Notes under the pieces: model-generated | The model's input: the letters and a program-made list of their open reading frames with translations, nothing else | The model's database searches: none | Told to the model about the DNA's origin: nothing | Program-made: the position numbers and the translations under genes | Assembly: GCF_007829815.1 (NCBI RefSeq) | Contig: NZ_VIWT01000001.1 | Coordinates: forward strand, 3,805,501 to 3,869,500 | Reading direction: 5' to 3' | Origin: Kitasatospora viridis | GTDB lineage: Bacteria > Actinomycetota > Actinomycetes > Streptomycetales > Streptomycetaceae | DNA: 64,000 bases | Shown here: piece by piece, positions 18,430 through 26,352 of the stretch | Layout of the letters: each line of letters starts with the position of its first letter | How positions within the stretch are numbered: the stretch's first letter is position 1

Positions 18430-18473
18430 TGGCGCCATTGGTGCTGGACATGGCGCCATTATGGCGCCATCAT
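18430..18473 (+). promoter_or_regulatory. Autoregulated leaderless promoter with TGGCGCCA operator array
   Basis: The palindrome TGGCGCCA occurs at 18430-18437, 18451-18458 and 18462-18469, with a partial copy at 18411-18418. TGGACA (18445-18450) and CATCAT (18468-18473) form a -35/-10 pair with a 17-base spacer, and two of the palindromes fill that spacer. The start site would fall on the ATG at 18480, so the mRNA would be leaderless. The next gene encodes a ribbon-helix-helix protein, the likely binder. Confidence 0.65.
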
Positions 18474-18479
18474 TGAGTC

Positions 18480-19013
18480 ATGGACCTCACGCCCTATGTC
18501 GAGAACCTCCGCAACGAGCTCGCCGTCGCCGCGGCCGCGGGTGGGGAGGATGCCCGGGAGTTGGCCGAGCGGCTGACGGCGCCGCTGGAGTCGGCGACCC
18601 GGTTGATGTTGTTGGGTGCGCTCTCGGCGGCGATGGGGGAAGTGACCCAGGAGCTGGCGCCCGGCTCGGTGGACGTGCGGCTGCGCGGGGTGGATCCGGA
18701 GTTCGTGGTCACCCCGGCGCCGACGGGTGAGGTCTACGTGCCGATGCCGGATGGCGCCAGTGTGGCGCCGCCGGTGCCCGCGGCGGTGCCGGCTGAGGGG
18801 GAGGAGGGCACCGCGCGGATCAACTTCCGGCTCCCCGCACACCTGAAGTCCCGGGTGGAGGACGCCGCGAGCAGGGAGGGCCTGTCGGTCAACGCCTGGC
18901 TGGTGCGCGCGGTCGCCACCGCGCTGGAGCCCGCCGACCGGGGCCCGGCCGACCGGGTGCCGGGGGGCGGTCGGCGGCGCGGCGGCCAGACCTTCACCGG
19001 CTGGGTGCGCTGA
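18480..19013 (+). CDS. Ribbon-helix-helix DNA-binding protein (HicB/Arc-like)
   Basis: The 177-residue protein has an N-terminal helical part (about 1-65), a middle linker, and a C-terminal RHH domain (about 115-150): a beta strand TARINFRLPAHL and two helices ending NAWLVRAVATAL. The tail is basic (GGGRRRGGQ). This layout resembles Streptomyces proteins labelled HicB-family antitoxin, but no HicA toxin is nearby. A gene for a DUF4097 protein follows 108 bases later. There is no Shine-Dalgarno, consistent with a leaderless message. I infer a repressor of its own operon. Confidence 0.78.
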   Translation: MDLTPYVENLRNELAVAAAAGGEDARELAERLTAPLESATRLMLLGALSAAMGEVTQELAPGSVDVRLRGVDPEFVVTPAPTGEVYVPMPDGASVAPPVPAAVPAEGEEGTARINFRLPAHLKSRVEDAASREGLSVNAWLVRAVATALEPADRGPADRVPGGGRRRGGQTFTGWVR

Positions 19014-19053
19014 CCGCGGGTCCGTTCGGCACTTCTTCGAGTCGGCGCCACGA

Positions 19054-19105
19054 GCGTCACGAACCAGCGTCACGAATCAACGTCACGAGTCAACGGCGCG
19101 AGCCA
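19054..19105 (+). repeat. Four 13-bp tandem repeats before the DUF4097 gene
   Basis: GCGTCACGAACCA (19054), GCGTCACGAATCA (19067), ACGTCACGAGTCA (19080) and ACGGCGCGAGCCA (19093) follow one another without spacers in the gap between the RHH gene and its downstream partner. Confidence 0.75.
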
Positions 19106-19121
19106 AGAGGACGGGACAGCC

Positions 19122-19958
19122 ATGCCTACGTTCGACACCATCGGACCGATCACCGCGACCGTGGAGATCGACATCGCCTCGGTCCGGGTCATCGCGGGGG
19201 ACCGCGCCGACACCGTGGTCGAGGTGCTGCCGGCCGACGGCGCCAGCGACCGCGACGTGCAGCAGGCGCAGCAGACGAAGGTGACCTTCACCGCCGGCCG
19301 GCTGCTGGTGAAGAGCCCCAAGAAGCGCTCGGTCTTCGCCAAGGTCGGCTCGGTGGACGTCACCGTCGAGCTGCCGGCCGGATCGGAGCTGGTGGGCACC
19401 CTCGGGGTCGGCGGCTTCCGGTGCGAAGGCCCGCTCGGCAACACCCGGTTGAAGACCGCGGCCGGTGACATCCGGGTGGACGGCGCCGCCGACGCCGACC
19501 TGCGGACCTCGCACGGCGACGTGGTGCTGGAGCTGGCCACCGGTGACGTCGAGGTGTCCGGCGGCGGCCGGGTCGAACTGGGCCGGCTGCTGGGCACCGC
19601 CACCGTGCGCAACAGCCACGGCGACACCTCGGTGCGGGAGGTGGTCGGCAACCTGGTGGCCAAGACCGCGATGGGCCGGATCACGGTCGGCACCGCGCAC
19701 GCCGACGTCGAGGCCAAGAGCGCCAACGGCCCGATCCGGATCGCCGAGGTGACGCGGGGTCAGGTCCAGCTGAACACCGGGATGGGTGACGTGGAGGTCG
19801 GCATCCGGGAGGGCACCGCGGCCTGGCTGGACGCCAGCACCGGCCTCGGCACCGTGCGCAACTCGCTCGGCTCCGCCGACGGGCCGGACGACGCCGCGCG
19901 CACCGTCGAGCTGCGGGTGCGGACCTCGCTCGGCGACATCTCCGTCGTCCGCGCCTGA
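19122..19958 (+). CDS. DUF4097-type beta-strand repeat protein
   Basis: The 278-residue protein has no signal peptide or membrane segment. It is made of short alternating beta strands: repeated units such as GDIRVDGAADADLRTSHGDVVLE, VRNSHGDTSV and GMGDVEVGIREG. These are typical of the DUF4097 right-handed beta-helix family. The biochemical role is unknown. It lies directly downstream of the RHH gene, a pairing common in Streptomyces, so the two probably form one functional unit. Tandem 13-bp repeats precede it. Confidence 0.82.
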   Translation: MPTFDTIGPITATVEIDIASVRVIAGDRADTVVEVLPADGASDRDVQQAQQTKVTFTAGRLLVKSPKKRSVFAKVGSVDVTVELPAGSELVGTLGVGGFRCEGPLGNTRLKTAAGDIRVDGAADADLRTSHGDVVLELATGDVEVSGGGRVELGRLLGTATVRNSHGDTSVREVVGNLVAKTAMGRITVGTAHADVEAKSANGPIRIAEVTRGQVQLNTGMGDVEVGIREGTAAWLDASTGLGTVRNSLGSADGPDDAARTVELRVRTSLGDISVVRA

Positions 19959-20078
19959 GTCCGGGCTGGCGGGCTGGGCGGGCTGGGCGGGATGGGAACG
20001 TTCGCGCTGCCGTGGATGTTCTGGGCTTGGCGGCCCCAGGAGAGCCCCGGGGCTGCTGTGACGGATGGGGGATGTGAG

Positions 20079-20378
20079 ATGTCCGAGCGGGTGCAGGTGA
20101 TCGCGGAGCTGCGGCCGCGGGCCGATCGGCTGGCGGAGTTCCGGGTGCAGGCGGAGGCGATGGCGGTCGCCAGCCGGGACGAACCCGGTTGCCTCTCCTA
20201 CGAGTTGTACGTGGACCCGGCCGACCAGGCGCGCTGGCTGGTGGTCGAGGAGTGGGCGGACCGGGCGGCGCTGGACGCCCACCTGGCTGCCCCGCACCTG
20301 GCGGAGGCGCTGGCCCGGACAGCGGAACTGCTAACGGGGGAGCCGAGGTTGAAGATCCTGGGCGAGCCAGCGAGGTGA
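20079..20378 (+). CDS. Antibiotic biosynthesis monooxygenase (ABM) domain / putative quinol monooxygenase
   Basis: The 99-residue protein is a single ferredoxin-like ABM domain of the YgiN type. Visible family features are the opening strand RVQVIAELRPRAD, EPGCLSYELYVDPADQARWLVVEEWADRAALDAH and the conserved His of the HLAAPHLAEAL stretch. Such proteins act on quinols or small aromatic substrates without cofactor, but many lack a known substrate. The chosen ATG 20079 matches the domain start; the upstream open frame does not look like protein. It ends 29 bases from the convergent Uma2 gene. Confidence 0.8.
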   Translation: MSERVQVIAELRPRADRLAEFRVQAEAMAVASRDEPGCLSYELYVDPADQARWLVVEEWADRAALDAHLAAPHLAEALARTAELLTGEPRLKILGEPAR

Positions 20379-20407
20379 GCCGACGCCCCGCCGGCGGCTC
20401 AGGTTCC

Positions 20408-20965
20408 TCATGAGCCGTAAGTGAGCAGCGCGCTGGTGTCGATGGTCCAGGGGCCGACGCTGACGGCGTCACCGAAGACGAACTTCTCGCGCGAGGTGTA
20501 GTTCGGCAAGGAGTGCACGATCCCGGTGCCGTCGCGAGGATCCACCAGAAGGTAGTGGGGGATGCCCATGGCGGCGTAGTCGTGGACCTTGTTCTCGTAG
20601 TCGTTCTCGGGATTCGCCTGGGAGACGATCTCCACGACGAGGAGCACCTCGTGCGGCAGCAACCCTGGAGTCTGGAGGTCCAGGGCGCCTTCCGGAAAGA
20701 CCATCAGATCGGGGCGACGCAGCCGACCCAGGCCGGCGTCCTCCAGATACGCGCCGGCATGAGCCACGAACCCGGGATGGGTGGTGCGCAACTGATCGTT
20801 CAACTGCCGCGCGATCCGGAGGACGGCCCGTTCATGTCGCCGGACCGGGGACACCGTCAGGACGATCTGCCCGTTGGCGATTTCGACCGCCCCTACTGAG
20901 GGAACCTGCGAGAGCTGGTCGGCATTCTCGCGAAGCCTGGCGAACGCCACCGGATCGATGCTCAT
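20408..20965 (-). CDS. Uma2-family (DUF820) putative endonuclease
   Basis: The 185-residue protein has the PD-(D/E)xK fold features of the Uma2 family: RRPDLMVFP, LLVVEIVSQANPENDYENKVHDYAAMGIPHYLLVDPRDG. The Asp, Glu and Lys of the putative nuclease site are present. The family is expanded in actinomycetes and cyanobacteria, with unclear function. Its ATG overlaps the stop of the MFS gene (ATGA), so it is the second gene of that operon. Confidence 0.82.
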   Translation of the reverse strand: MSIDPVAFARLRENADQLSQVPSVGAVEIANGQIVLTVSPVRRHERAVLRIARQLNDQLRTTHPGFVAHAGAYLEDAGLGRLRRPDLMVFPEGALDLQTPGLLPHEVLLVVEIVSQANPENDYENKVHDYAAMGIPHYLLVDPRDGTGIVHSLPNYTSREKFVFGDAVSVGPWTIDTSALLTYGS

Positions 20966-22257
20966 GCCTGGAGCGTACTCACCACACGTGCCTGCCGGGT
21001 CGCGTAGAGCGTCACGCCCGTGGCCAGCGTCATGGCGACCAGGCCGACGGTGGCCGCGCCGGACCAGCCGGTGGCGTGGTAGGCGTCGGCGCCGAGGGTG
21101 CCGCCGAGGCTGTTGCCCAGGTAGTAGGCGATCAGGTAGAGCGCGGAGGCCTGGGCGCGGCCGTGGGTGGCGGTGCGGCCGACGGCGGAGGAGGCCGTGG
21201 CGTGGCCGGCGAAGAAGCCGGCGGTGATCAGCACCAGGCCGAGCAGGGTGCCGAGCAGCGAGTCGGTGAGCGAGAGCAGCAGACCGGCGGTGGTGCAGCC
21301 GATCGCGGCGTAGAGCGCGCCGCGCCGGCCCAGCCGGGCGGCGAGCCGGCCGGCCCCGGCGGAGGAGGCGGTGCCGACCAGGTAGACCACGAAGATCGAG
21401 GCGGCCACCGACTCGGGCAGGTGGAACGGCGCCGCGATCAGCCGGAAGCCGACGGTGTTGTAGACCGCGCCGAAGACCGCCATGAAGAGCGCGCCCAGCG
21501 CGTACAGCCGCAGCAGCAGCGGGTCCCGCAGGTGCGCGCCCACCGTGCGGCCGAGCGCCCGGGCGTCCACCGGCGCGCGGCGGAAGTTCCGCGCCGGCGG
21601 GATCAGCAGTCGGAAGGCGGCGGTGGCTGCGAGCGCCAGCAGCGCCGAGACCGTCAGCCCCCAGCGCCAGCCCCAGGCGGCTCCGGCCCAGCCGGCCACC
21701 AGCCGTCCGCCCATTCCGCCGATGCTGTTGCCCGCCACGTAGAGCCCCATCGCCGAGGCGAGCGCGCTCGGGTGCACCTCCTCGGCCAGGTAGGCCATCG
21801 CGGTGGCGGGCAGTCCGGCCAGTGCCGCGCCCTGCACGGCGCGCAGCACGACCAGGGTGGTCAGGTTCGGCGCGAACGGCAGCGCCAGCGCGATCAGCGA
21901 GGCGGAGAGCACCGAGCCGGTCATCACGGCGGTGCGGCCGAACCGGTCGGAGAGCGCGCTGGCGGGCAGCAGGGCCAGGGCCAGTCCGAGCGTGGCGGCG
22001 GAGGCGGTCCAGCTGGCCTGACCGGGCGTCAGCCCGAGGTCGGCGGAGAGCAGCGGGAGCAGCCCCTGGGTGGAGTAGAGCAGGACGAAGGTGGCGATAC
22101 CGGCGGCGAAGAGTGCCAGGTTGGAGCGGCGGAAGGCCCGCTGGCCGGGGAGGAGTCGGGCGTCCTCGGCGGCTGGCTGGGTGGTTGGGTTGGTGACCTC
22201 GGCGGTTGTGGGGGCGGCGGTCGGCGCACCGAACGCCTCGGTATCGACGGTGGGCAT
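20962..22257 (-). CDS. MFS transporter (YnfM-like drug/sugar efflux)
   Basis: The 431-residue protein has 12 predicted membrane segments after a 45-residue polar N-terminus. DRFGRTAVM is the loop 2-3 motif of MFS drug/proton antiporters, and the duplicate LARRLGRR-like loop lies at mid-protein. It resembles YnfM-type exporters, which are often paired with a divergent LysR gene, as here. The substrate is unknown. Divergent control from the 64-base gap at 22258-22321 is likely. Confidence 0.85.
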   Translation of the reverse strand: MPTVDTEAFGAPTAAPTTAEVTNPTTQPAAEDARLLPGQRAFRRSNLALFAAGIATFVLLYSTQGLLPLLSADLGLTPGQASWTASAATLGLALALLPASALSDRFGRTAVMTGSVLSASLIALALPFAPNLTTLVVLRAVQGAALAGLPATAMAYLAEEVHPSALASAMGLYVAGNSIGGMGGRLVAGWAGAAWGWRWGLTVSALLALAATAAFRLLIPPARNFRRAPVDARALGRTVGAHLRDPLLLRLYALGALFMAVFGAVYNTVGFRLIAAPFHLPESVAASIFVVYLVGTASSAGAGRLAARLGRRGALYAAIGCTTAGLLLSLTDSLLGTLLGLVLITAGFFAGHATASSAVGRTATHGRAQASALYLIAYYLGNSLGGTLGADAYHATGWSGAATVGLVAMTLATGVTLYATRQARVVSTLQA

Positions 22258-22277
22258 GGCACTGAACGTAGTCCCGG

Positions 22278-22303
22278 ATCATTCCATGCGTCCAATACAT
22301 GAT
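22278..22303. promoter_or_regulatory. Possible LysR operator between divergent MFS and LysR genes
   Basis: ATCAT and ATGAT form the outer arms of an interrupted dyad (26 bases, with TG/CA matched in the middle) in the short divergent gap. This is the position where a LysR protein would bind; the sequence support is modest. Confidence 0.35.
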
Positions 22304-22321
22304 TGACGGATAATCCATACG

Positions 22322-23347
22322 GTGATGCATGAGCAGCCGCCCCTCGATCTCGACCTCGGCCCCGACTCGCCCGCCGCCCTGCTGGCGCCCCGGCTGGCCC
22401 AGTTCGCGGCCGTCGCCCGACTGGAGCACGTGACCCGGGCGGCCGAGGAACTGGGTGTGCCGCAGCCCACGCTCTCGCGCGCGATCGCCCGGCTGGAGGG
22501 CGAGTTGGGCGTCGCCCTGCTGGACCGGCAGGGCCGCTCGGTGCGGCTCACCCGAGCCGGCCGGCTGCTGCTCGGCTCGGTCGAGCGGGCGCTCGTCGAG
22601 CTCGACCGGGGCACCCGGGCGGTGCTGGCCGAGGTCGACCCGGCGGCCGGCCGGGTGGCCTTCGGGTTTCTCCACACCCTGGGGACGGACGCGGTGCCGG
22701 CGCTGCTGCGCGAGTTCCGGGTCGACCACCCGCAGGCGCGGTTCCAGCTGGCCCAGGACTACGTGGCCGCGATGCTGGACCGGCTGCGCTCCGGCGAGCT
22801 GGACCTCTGCCTGGTCTCGCCGCTGCCGCAGGTGCCCGATCTGACGGTGCACCAGCTGGACGAGCAGGAGCTCTACCTGGCCGTGCCCGCCGACCACCGG
22901 CTGGCCCGGCGGGTGGGGGCGGTGGCCGGCGGTGGCGGTGGTTCGGTGGCCGGCGGTGGCGGTGGCGGTGGCGATGGCGGTGGTGGTCGTCGGAGGCTGC
23001 GGCTGGCGGAGGCGGCCCAGGAACCGTTCGTGGCGGTCGAGCCCGGCTACGGGCTGCGCACGCTGACCGACGACTTCTGCGCCCAGGCCGGCTTCGCGCC
23101 CCGGATCGCGTTCGAGGGCGAGGAGGTGGAGACGCTGCGCGGGCTGGTCGCGGCGGGACTCGGGGTGGCCCTGCTGCCGCGCGGGCTGATGCCGCGGCCC
23201 GGGGTGGTGGACCTGGCGGTCACCGCACCGCGCACCCGGCGGGCGATCGGGCTGGCCTGGCTCGCGGGGCGCCGACTTCCGACGCCGGCCGAGGCGTTCC
23301 GCGACTTCGTGCTGGCCCGCCGCGGGCGGCTGCTGGAGCACGGGTGA
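22322..23347 (+). CDS. LysR-family transcriptional regulator
   Basis: The 341-residue protein opens with a winged helix-turn-helix domain (about 22-85): QFAAVARLEHVTRAAEELGVPQPTLSRAIARLEGELG. The effector domain follows. Between its two subdomains (residues about 200-222) is an insert of almost pure Gly with few Ser, Asp and Val, encoded by GGTGGC-type repeats. It is not part of the normal fold. The gene begins GTG ATG (22322/22325), either of which may initiate. It is divergent from the MFS gene, its probable target. Confidence 0.88.
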   Translation: MMHEQPPLDLDLGPDSPAALLAPRLAQFAAVARLEHVTRAAEELGVPQPTLSRAIARLEGELGVALLDRQGRSVRLTRAGRLLLGSVERALVELDRGTRAVLAEVDPAAGRVAFGFLHTLGTDAVPALLREFRVDHPQARFQLAQDYVAAMLDRLRSGELDLCLVSPLPQVPDLTVHQLDEQELYLAVPADHRLARRVGAVAGGGGGSVAGGGGGGGDGGGGRRRLRLAEAAQEPFVAVEPGYGLRTLTDDFCAQAGFAPRIAFEGEEVETLRGLVAAGLGVALLPRGLMPRPGVVDLAVTAPRTRRAIGLAWLAGRRLPTPAEAFRDFVLARRGRLLEHG

Positions 23348-23359
23348 GGGGCGGTGTCG

Positions 23360-23407
23360 TTTCGCGTGAGGGCGAAAGGTGAGGTTTCGCGTGGAAGAGA
23401 AAGGGGG
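23360..23407 (+). repeat. Two TTTCGC hairpin repeats after the LysR gene
   Basis: Two copies of TTTCGCGTGxxxGxGAAAGG start at 23360 and 23385 (25-base period). They resemble the five 26-bp repeats at 24503-24632 on the other side of the DIP1984 gene. Confidence 0.6.
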
Positions 23408-23482
23408 CGCGTGCCGGTGAAGGGTGCCGTGACGGCTCCATGCGGCGCTTCTTGAGTGGCTCTGGGGTGCGGCGTGGTGTGT

Positions 23483-23516
23483 GTGCGGGGCCGTGCTGGT
23501 GTGCACGGCCCCGCAC
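23483..23516. terminator. Bidirectional hairpin terminator
   Basis: A perfect 14-bp stem (23483-23496 with 23503-23516, loop TGGTGT) lies between the convergent LysR and DIP1984 genes. The rest of the 393-base gap (23348-23740) holds the TTTCGC repeats and no gene that I can see. Confidence 0.85.
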
Positions 23517-23740
23517 TGGGTGTGGGGCGCCCCGTTCCCGCCCTCGTCGTCCGGATCTGCACGTGGTGGTGAGTTGTGCGGTGTGCGCGGTCACCTGTAC
23601 GCGATGCTGAGCTGCACTGTTGGTGAGGAATCGAACCCCTGCGTTGCTCTTCACGCGCCAAGGGCCGGATAAACCGCCGACCCGCGGTGTGTGCACGCCT
23701 CCGTGACGACTACCTGCTTCCCACACCCGGCTCGTGGGGG

Positions 23741-24214
23741 TCAGTCCTCGATCAGGTCGATCTCCCAGTTGGTGCGCTGGATCAGGGCGTCCACCTCGCG
23801 GATCTCCTTGGCCAGGACGTCCGCCTGGGCACGGAGTTCTGCGACCGGTAGCGCGGAGAGGATCCGGAGTTCGGACCGCAGTTGCCGTACGGCCCCGCGC
23901 TGGTCACGTCCGGAGGCGGCGTCGGCCGCCGCGGTGATCACCGAGTGGCGCAGCCGCAGGACGTCCCGGCGGGCGAGGGCGTCGGTCAGGGTGCCGCCGC
24001 CCTCGATGAGCGTGGTGGAGTTGGTCCGGTTGATCTGACGGATCAGCCGCTCCAGCTCGTCCAGCACCTCACCGGACTGGGCCAGGACCTCCGCCGCGTT
24101 CTCGGCCGGCTCCTCGCCCTCCTGGTAGCGGGCGCTGCCGACGATGCGCGTCCGCAACTGCTCCACCCGCCGCACAGCAGCCGAGCGCTGCGCGAGCGCT
24201 TCAGCCAGTTTCAC
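23741..24214 (-). CDS. DIP1984-family protein
   Basis: The 157-residue protein is almost wholly alpha-helical, with heptad patterns suggesting coiled coil: KLAEALAQRSAAVRRVEQLRTRI, then LDELERLIRQINRTNSTTL and LRLRHSVITAAADAA. These segments match the DIP1984 (septicolysin-like) family as I recall it; its molecular function is not established. The start is GTG 24214, with GAGGTGG upstream. The open frame continues to 24673 through the GGGGC repeat but that part reads as repeat-encoded Pro/Arg and is not real protein. Confidence 0.75.
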   Translation of the reverse strand: MKLAEALAQRSAAVRRVEQLRTRIVGSARYQEGEEPAENAAEVLAQSGEVLDELERLIRQINRTNSTTLIEGGGTLTDALARRDVLRLRHSVITAAADAASGRDQRGAVRQLRSELRILSALPVAELRAQADVLAKEIREVDALIQRTNWEIDLIED

Positions 24215-24284
24215 TGCGCCACCACCTCTACGTCCTCCTGATCGTCTGGCAAGTATGCACGGCAGGGCCTGACTGACAGTTAGC

Positions 24285-24334
24285 GGGGCGGGGCGGGGCG
24301 GGGCGGGGCGGGGCGGGGCGGGGCGGGGCGGGGC
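24285..24334 (+). repeat. (GGGGC)10 microsatellite
   Basis: Ten perfect GGGGC units lie about 70 bases upstream of the DIP1984 start. Runs of four G every five bases could form a G-quadruplex on the plus strand. Confidence 0.9.
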
Positions 24335-24502
24335 GCCGGCCGGACTGGCCAGGCCGGCGCCGGGCGGGTTCATGGAACGACCGTCACGGGTCTGGTGCGA
24401 CGGTGCACTCCTGACTCGGGCGGTCAATCGTCGATGACACGAACCGCTGTCCGTCAGCCTGCGGCGGCAATCGGCCAAGGTCCGGCGGCACAGGACATGA
24501 GG

Positions 24503-24632
24503 TTTCGCCTCCGCGCGAAAGGCCGACGTTTCGCTGGTGCGCGAAAGGCCGACGTTTCGCTCGTGCGCGAAAGGACGATGTTTCACCTCAGCACGAAACA
24601 ACGAGCCTTCGCCTCCGCGCGAGACAACGCCG
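24503..24632 (+). repeat. Five 26-bp tandem hairpin repeats
   Basis: Units start at 24503, 24529, 24555, 24581 and about 24607, a constant period of 26. Each has TTTCGC, a short GC loop and GCGCGAAA, so every unit can fold back on itself, and most end in GGCCGACG or a variant. The rest of the gap 24215-24757 holds the GGGGC array and no credible gene. Confidence 0.8.
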
Positions 24633-24757
24633 CGAGGATCAAGGGTGCCGTGATCCGGCCGGAGGCCGCCCACCCCGTCGGCGAGGTGGGCGAGCCCTGC
24701 GGCCCCGGTGCCCCTTTCGGCGCCGGGTGAGCGGGTGGCCCCCTCGCCGACGGTGCG

Positions 24758-25846
24758 TCAGCCAGTCACGTCGGTGGTCCACTTGCTCGGGTCGGTGCCC
24801 AGCAGGGTGAACCGGTGCAGCCAGGCGTCGGGGCCACCGAGCGCGGCGAGCGGGTCGGGACCGCTGTCGTAGCGGGGGACGCAGGCGTGCACGCCCTGGT
24901 CCGAGACGCACACGTCCGTGGGGCGGGCGGGGACGGAGTCGGGGGTGATGTCGGTGGGGACGGCGGTGCTGCCGTCCTGCGACGAGACGACCACGCGCAC
25001 TGACCAGTCCGACCCAGCGGTGCCGAGCGTGCGCTGGAAGTCCAGCTGCGAGAAGGTGTCGCCGCCCGGCACGGCGAGGCGGAAGGGCAGCGGCACCGGC
25101 TGCGCGTCGGGCGCCACGTCGGCCGCCACCCGCAGCGACATCTGCTGCTCCTGACCGGCGGGCATGCCCATCCCGTCGAGTTCAGCCCAGCGGCCGTCCG
25201 CCAACTGCCAGCGCAGCTCCTTGGTTCCGGCCGGGTTGAGCTTGTCGTCCAGGAGCCAGTACGCCGGCCGGCCGTTGACGGCCGGGGCCGCGACCAGGGT
25301 GACGTGCACGCCGGCGACCTCGGTGTCGCCGGGGGCGGAGCCCTGCGGGTACAGGCTCAGGATGAAGGACAGTGCGGTGCCCGCGGTCGCCGAGGAGGCC
25401 GAGGCGAGCAGCGAGGCTCCCTGGGGGTCCACCCGGTAGGTGAGGGTGGCGACCCCGTCGGGCAGCCAGCCGAACCGCAGGCCCGGGTGCAGCGGGTCGC
25501 TTCCGGTGGCGGGTGCGCCCGTCTGCGGGAGCGACGGTTGGGGCGCGGGCTGCGCCGAAGACCCGGCACCCGAGCCCGAGCCCGAGCCCGAGCCCGTGTC
25601 CGTGGCCGGCCCGGCGAGCGGTCCGGCGGAGTGGGCGCCGGCGTTGGGGCGCAGCACGGTCAGGGCGCCTGCGGTCGCCGCGATCACCACCACCGTCCCC
25701 AGCACGGTCAGTCGCCGGCGCATGATCCGGGCCCGGCCCTGCCGCACGGCCCGGGCCGCGCTGACCGTGCTGGGCGGCGCCTCGCACTCCGCCAGCATGC
25801 CCAGCTCGCGCTCGACGGCGGTGTCGAACCGCGGGTTCTCCTCCAT
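24758..25846 (-). CDS. Membrane-anchored protein co-transcribed with a sigma factor
   Basis: The 362-residue protein has a cytosolic N-terminus of about 50 residues, one membrane segment (LTVLGTVVVIAATAGALTVL), a Gly/Ser repeat and Pro-rich linker, then an extracytoplasmic domain of about 270 residues with three Cys near the C-terminus. Its ATG overlaps the stop of the sigma gene (ATGA). This position and topology suggest a regulatory partner such as an anti-sigma or sensor. I see no recognisable zinc anti-sigma motif (HxxxCxxC), so the role is inferred from context only. Confidence 0.7.
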   Translation of the reverse strand: MEENPRFDTAVERELGMLAECEAPPSTVSAARAVRQGRARIMRRRLTVLGTVVVIAATAGALTVLRPNAGAHSAGPLAGPATDTGSGSGSGSGAGSSAQPAPQPSLPQTGAPATGSDPLHPGLRFGWLPDGVATLTYRVDPQGASLLASASSATAGTALSFILSLYPQGSAPGDTEVAGVHVTLVAAPAVNGRPAYWLLDDKLNPAGTKELRWQLADGRWAELDGMGMPAGQEQQMSLRVAADVAPDAQPVPLPFRLAVPGGDTFSQLDFQRTLGTAGSDWSVRVVVSSQDGSTAVPTDITPDSVPARPTDVCVSDQGVHACVPRYDSGPDPLAALGGPDAWLHRFTLLGTDPSKWTTDVTG

Positions 25847-26352
25847 CACCGGCTCCCCTCCATGGATCGCAGCGTCAGCGTGCGCCGGAGGGCGTCCAGT
25901 GCCCGCGAGGTCTGGCTCTTCACGTTGCCCGTGGAGCAGCCGAGCGCCTCGGCCGTCTGCTCCACCGTCAGATCGCAGTAGTGGCGCAGCACCACGGTGG
26001 CCCGCTGCCGGGGCGGCAGCGCCGCCAGGGCCCGGCGCACGTCCAGTACCGCGTCCTGGTCGGGTGCTGTCCAGGCCTGCTCGGGCTGCGCGGTGCCCGT
26101 CCTGGTCCAGCGGCGCCAGGGCGAGCGCTGCTCGGCGAGGAAGGTGTTCACCAGCACCGTCCGCGCGTAGCCGTCCAGGTTCTCCACCCGGCTCGCCCTG
26201 GACCAGTTGGTGTAGAGCTTGGTGATCGTCTCCTGCACCAGGTCGTCCGCCCGGTGCCAGTCCGAGCACAGCAGGTACGCGACCTTGCGCAGCCAGCCGG
26301 CCCTGGAGGCCACGTAGTCCGTGAACTCGGCGTCGCGTGTCTGCCCCGCCAT
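25846..26352 (-). CDS. SigE-family ECF-like RNA polymerase sigma factor
   Basis: The 168-residue protein has the two sigma domains: region 2 (about 10-75, with DLVQETITKLYTNW) and region 4 (about 105-160, with LPPRQRATVVLRHYCDLTVEQTAEALGCSTGNVKSQTSRAL). Relatives are called SigE-family (SigE-like 'extracytoplasmic') factors in Streptomyces. The start ATG 26352 is set by the domain beginning and GGGAG just upstream. Overlap with the next gene suggests control by that membrane protein. Confidence 0.88.
   Translation of the reverse strand: MAGQTRDAEFTDYVASRAGWLRKVAYLLCSDWHRADDLVQETITKLYTNWSRASRVENLDGYARTVLVNTFLAEQRSPWRRWTRTGTAQPEQAWTAPDQDAVLDVRRALAALPPRQRATVVLRHYCDLTVEQTAEALGCSTGNVKSQTSRALDALRRTLTLRSMEGSR

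Noticed and set aside
18480..19958. RHH/DUF4097 pair as a HicAB toxin-antitoxin module
   Set aside because: No HicA-like small toxin is present and the DUF4097 protein is a large beta-helix with no toxin motif, so only the DNA-binding part resembles such antitoxins.
23621..23660. Minus-strand GGTTCGATTCC, like the T-arm of a tRNA
   Set aside because: The flanking bases do not give a matching acceptor stem, D-arm or anticodon arm; the T-stem itself pairs over four bases only. It may be chance or an old tRNA remnant.
24503..24632. 26-bp hairpin repeats as a possible CRISPR array
   Set aside because: There are no unique spacers; repeats run head to tail and vary in sequence.
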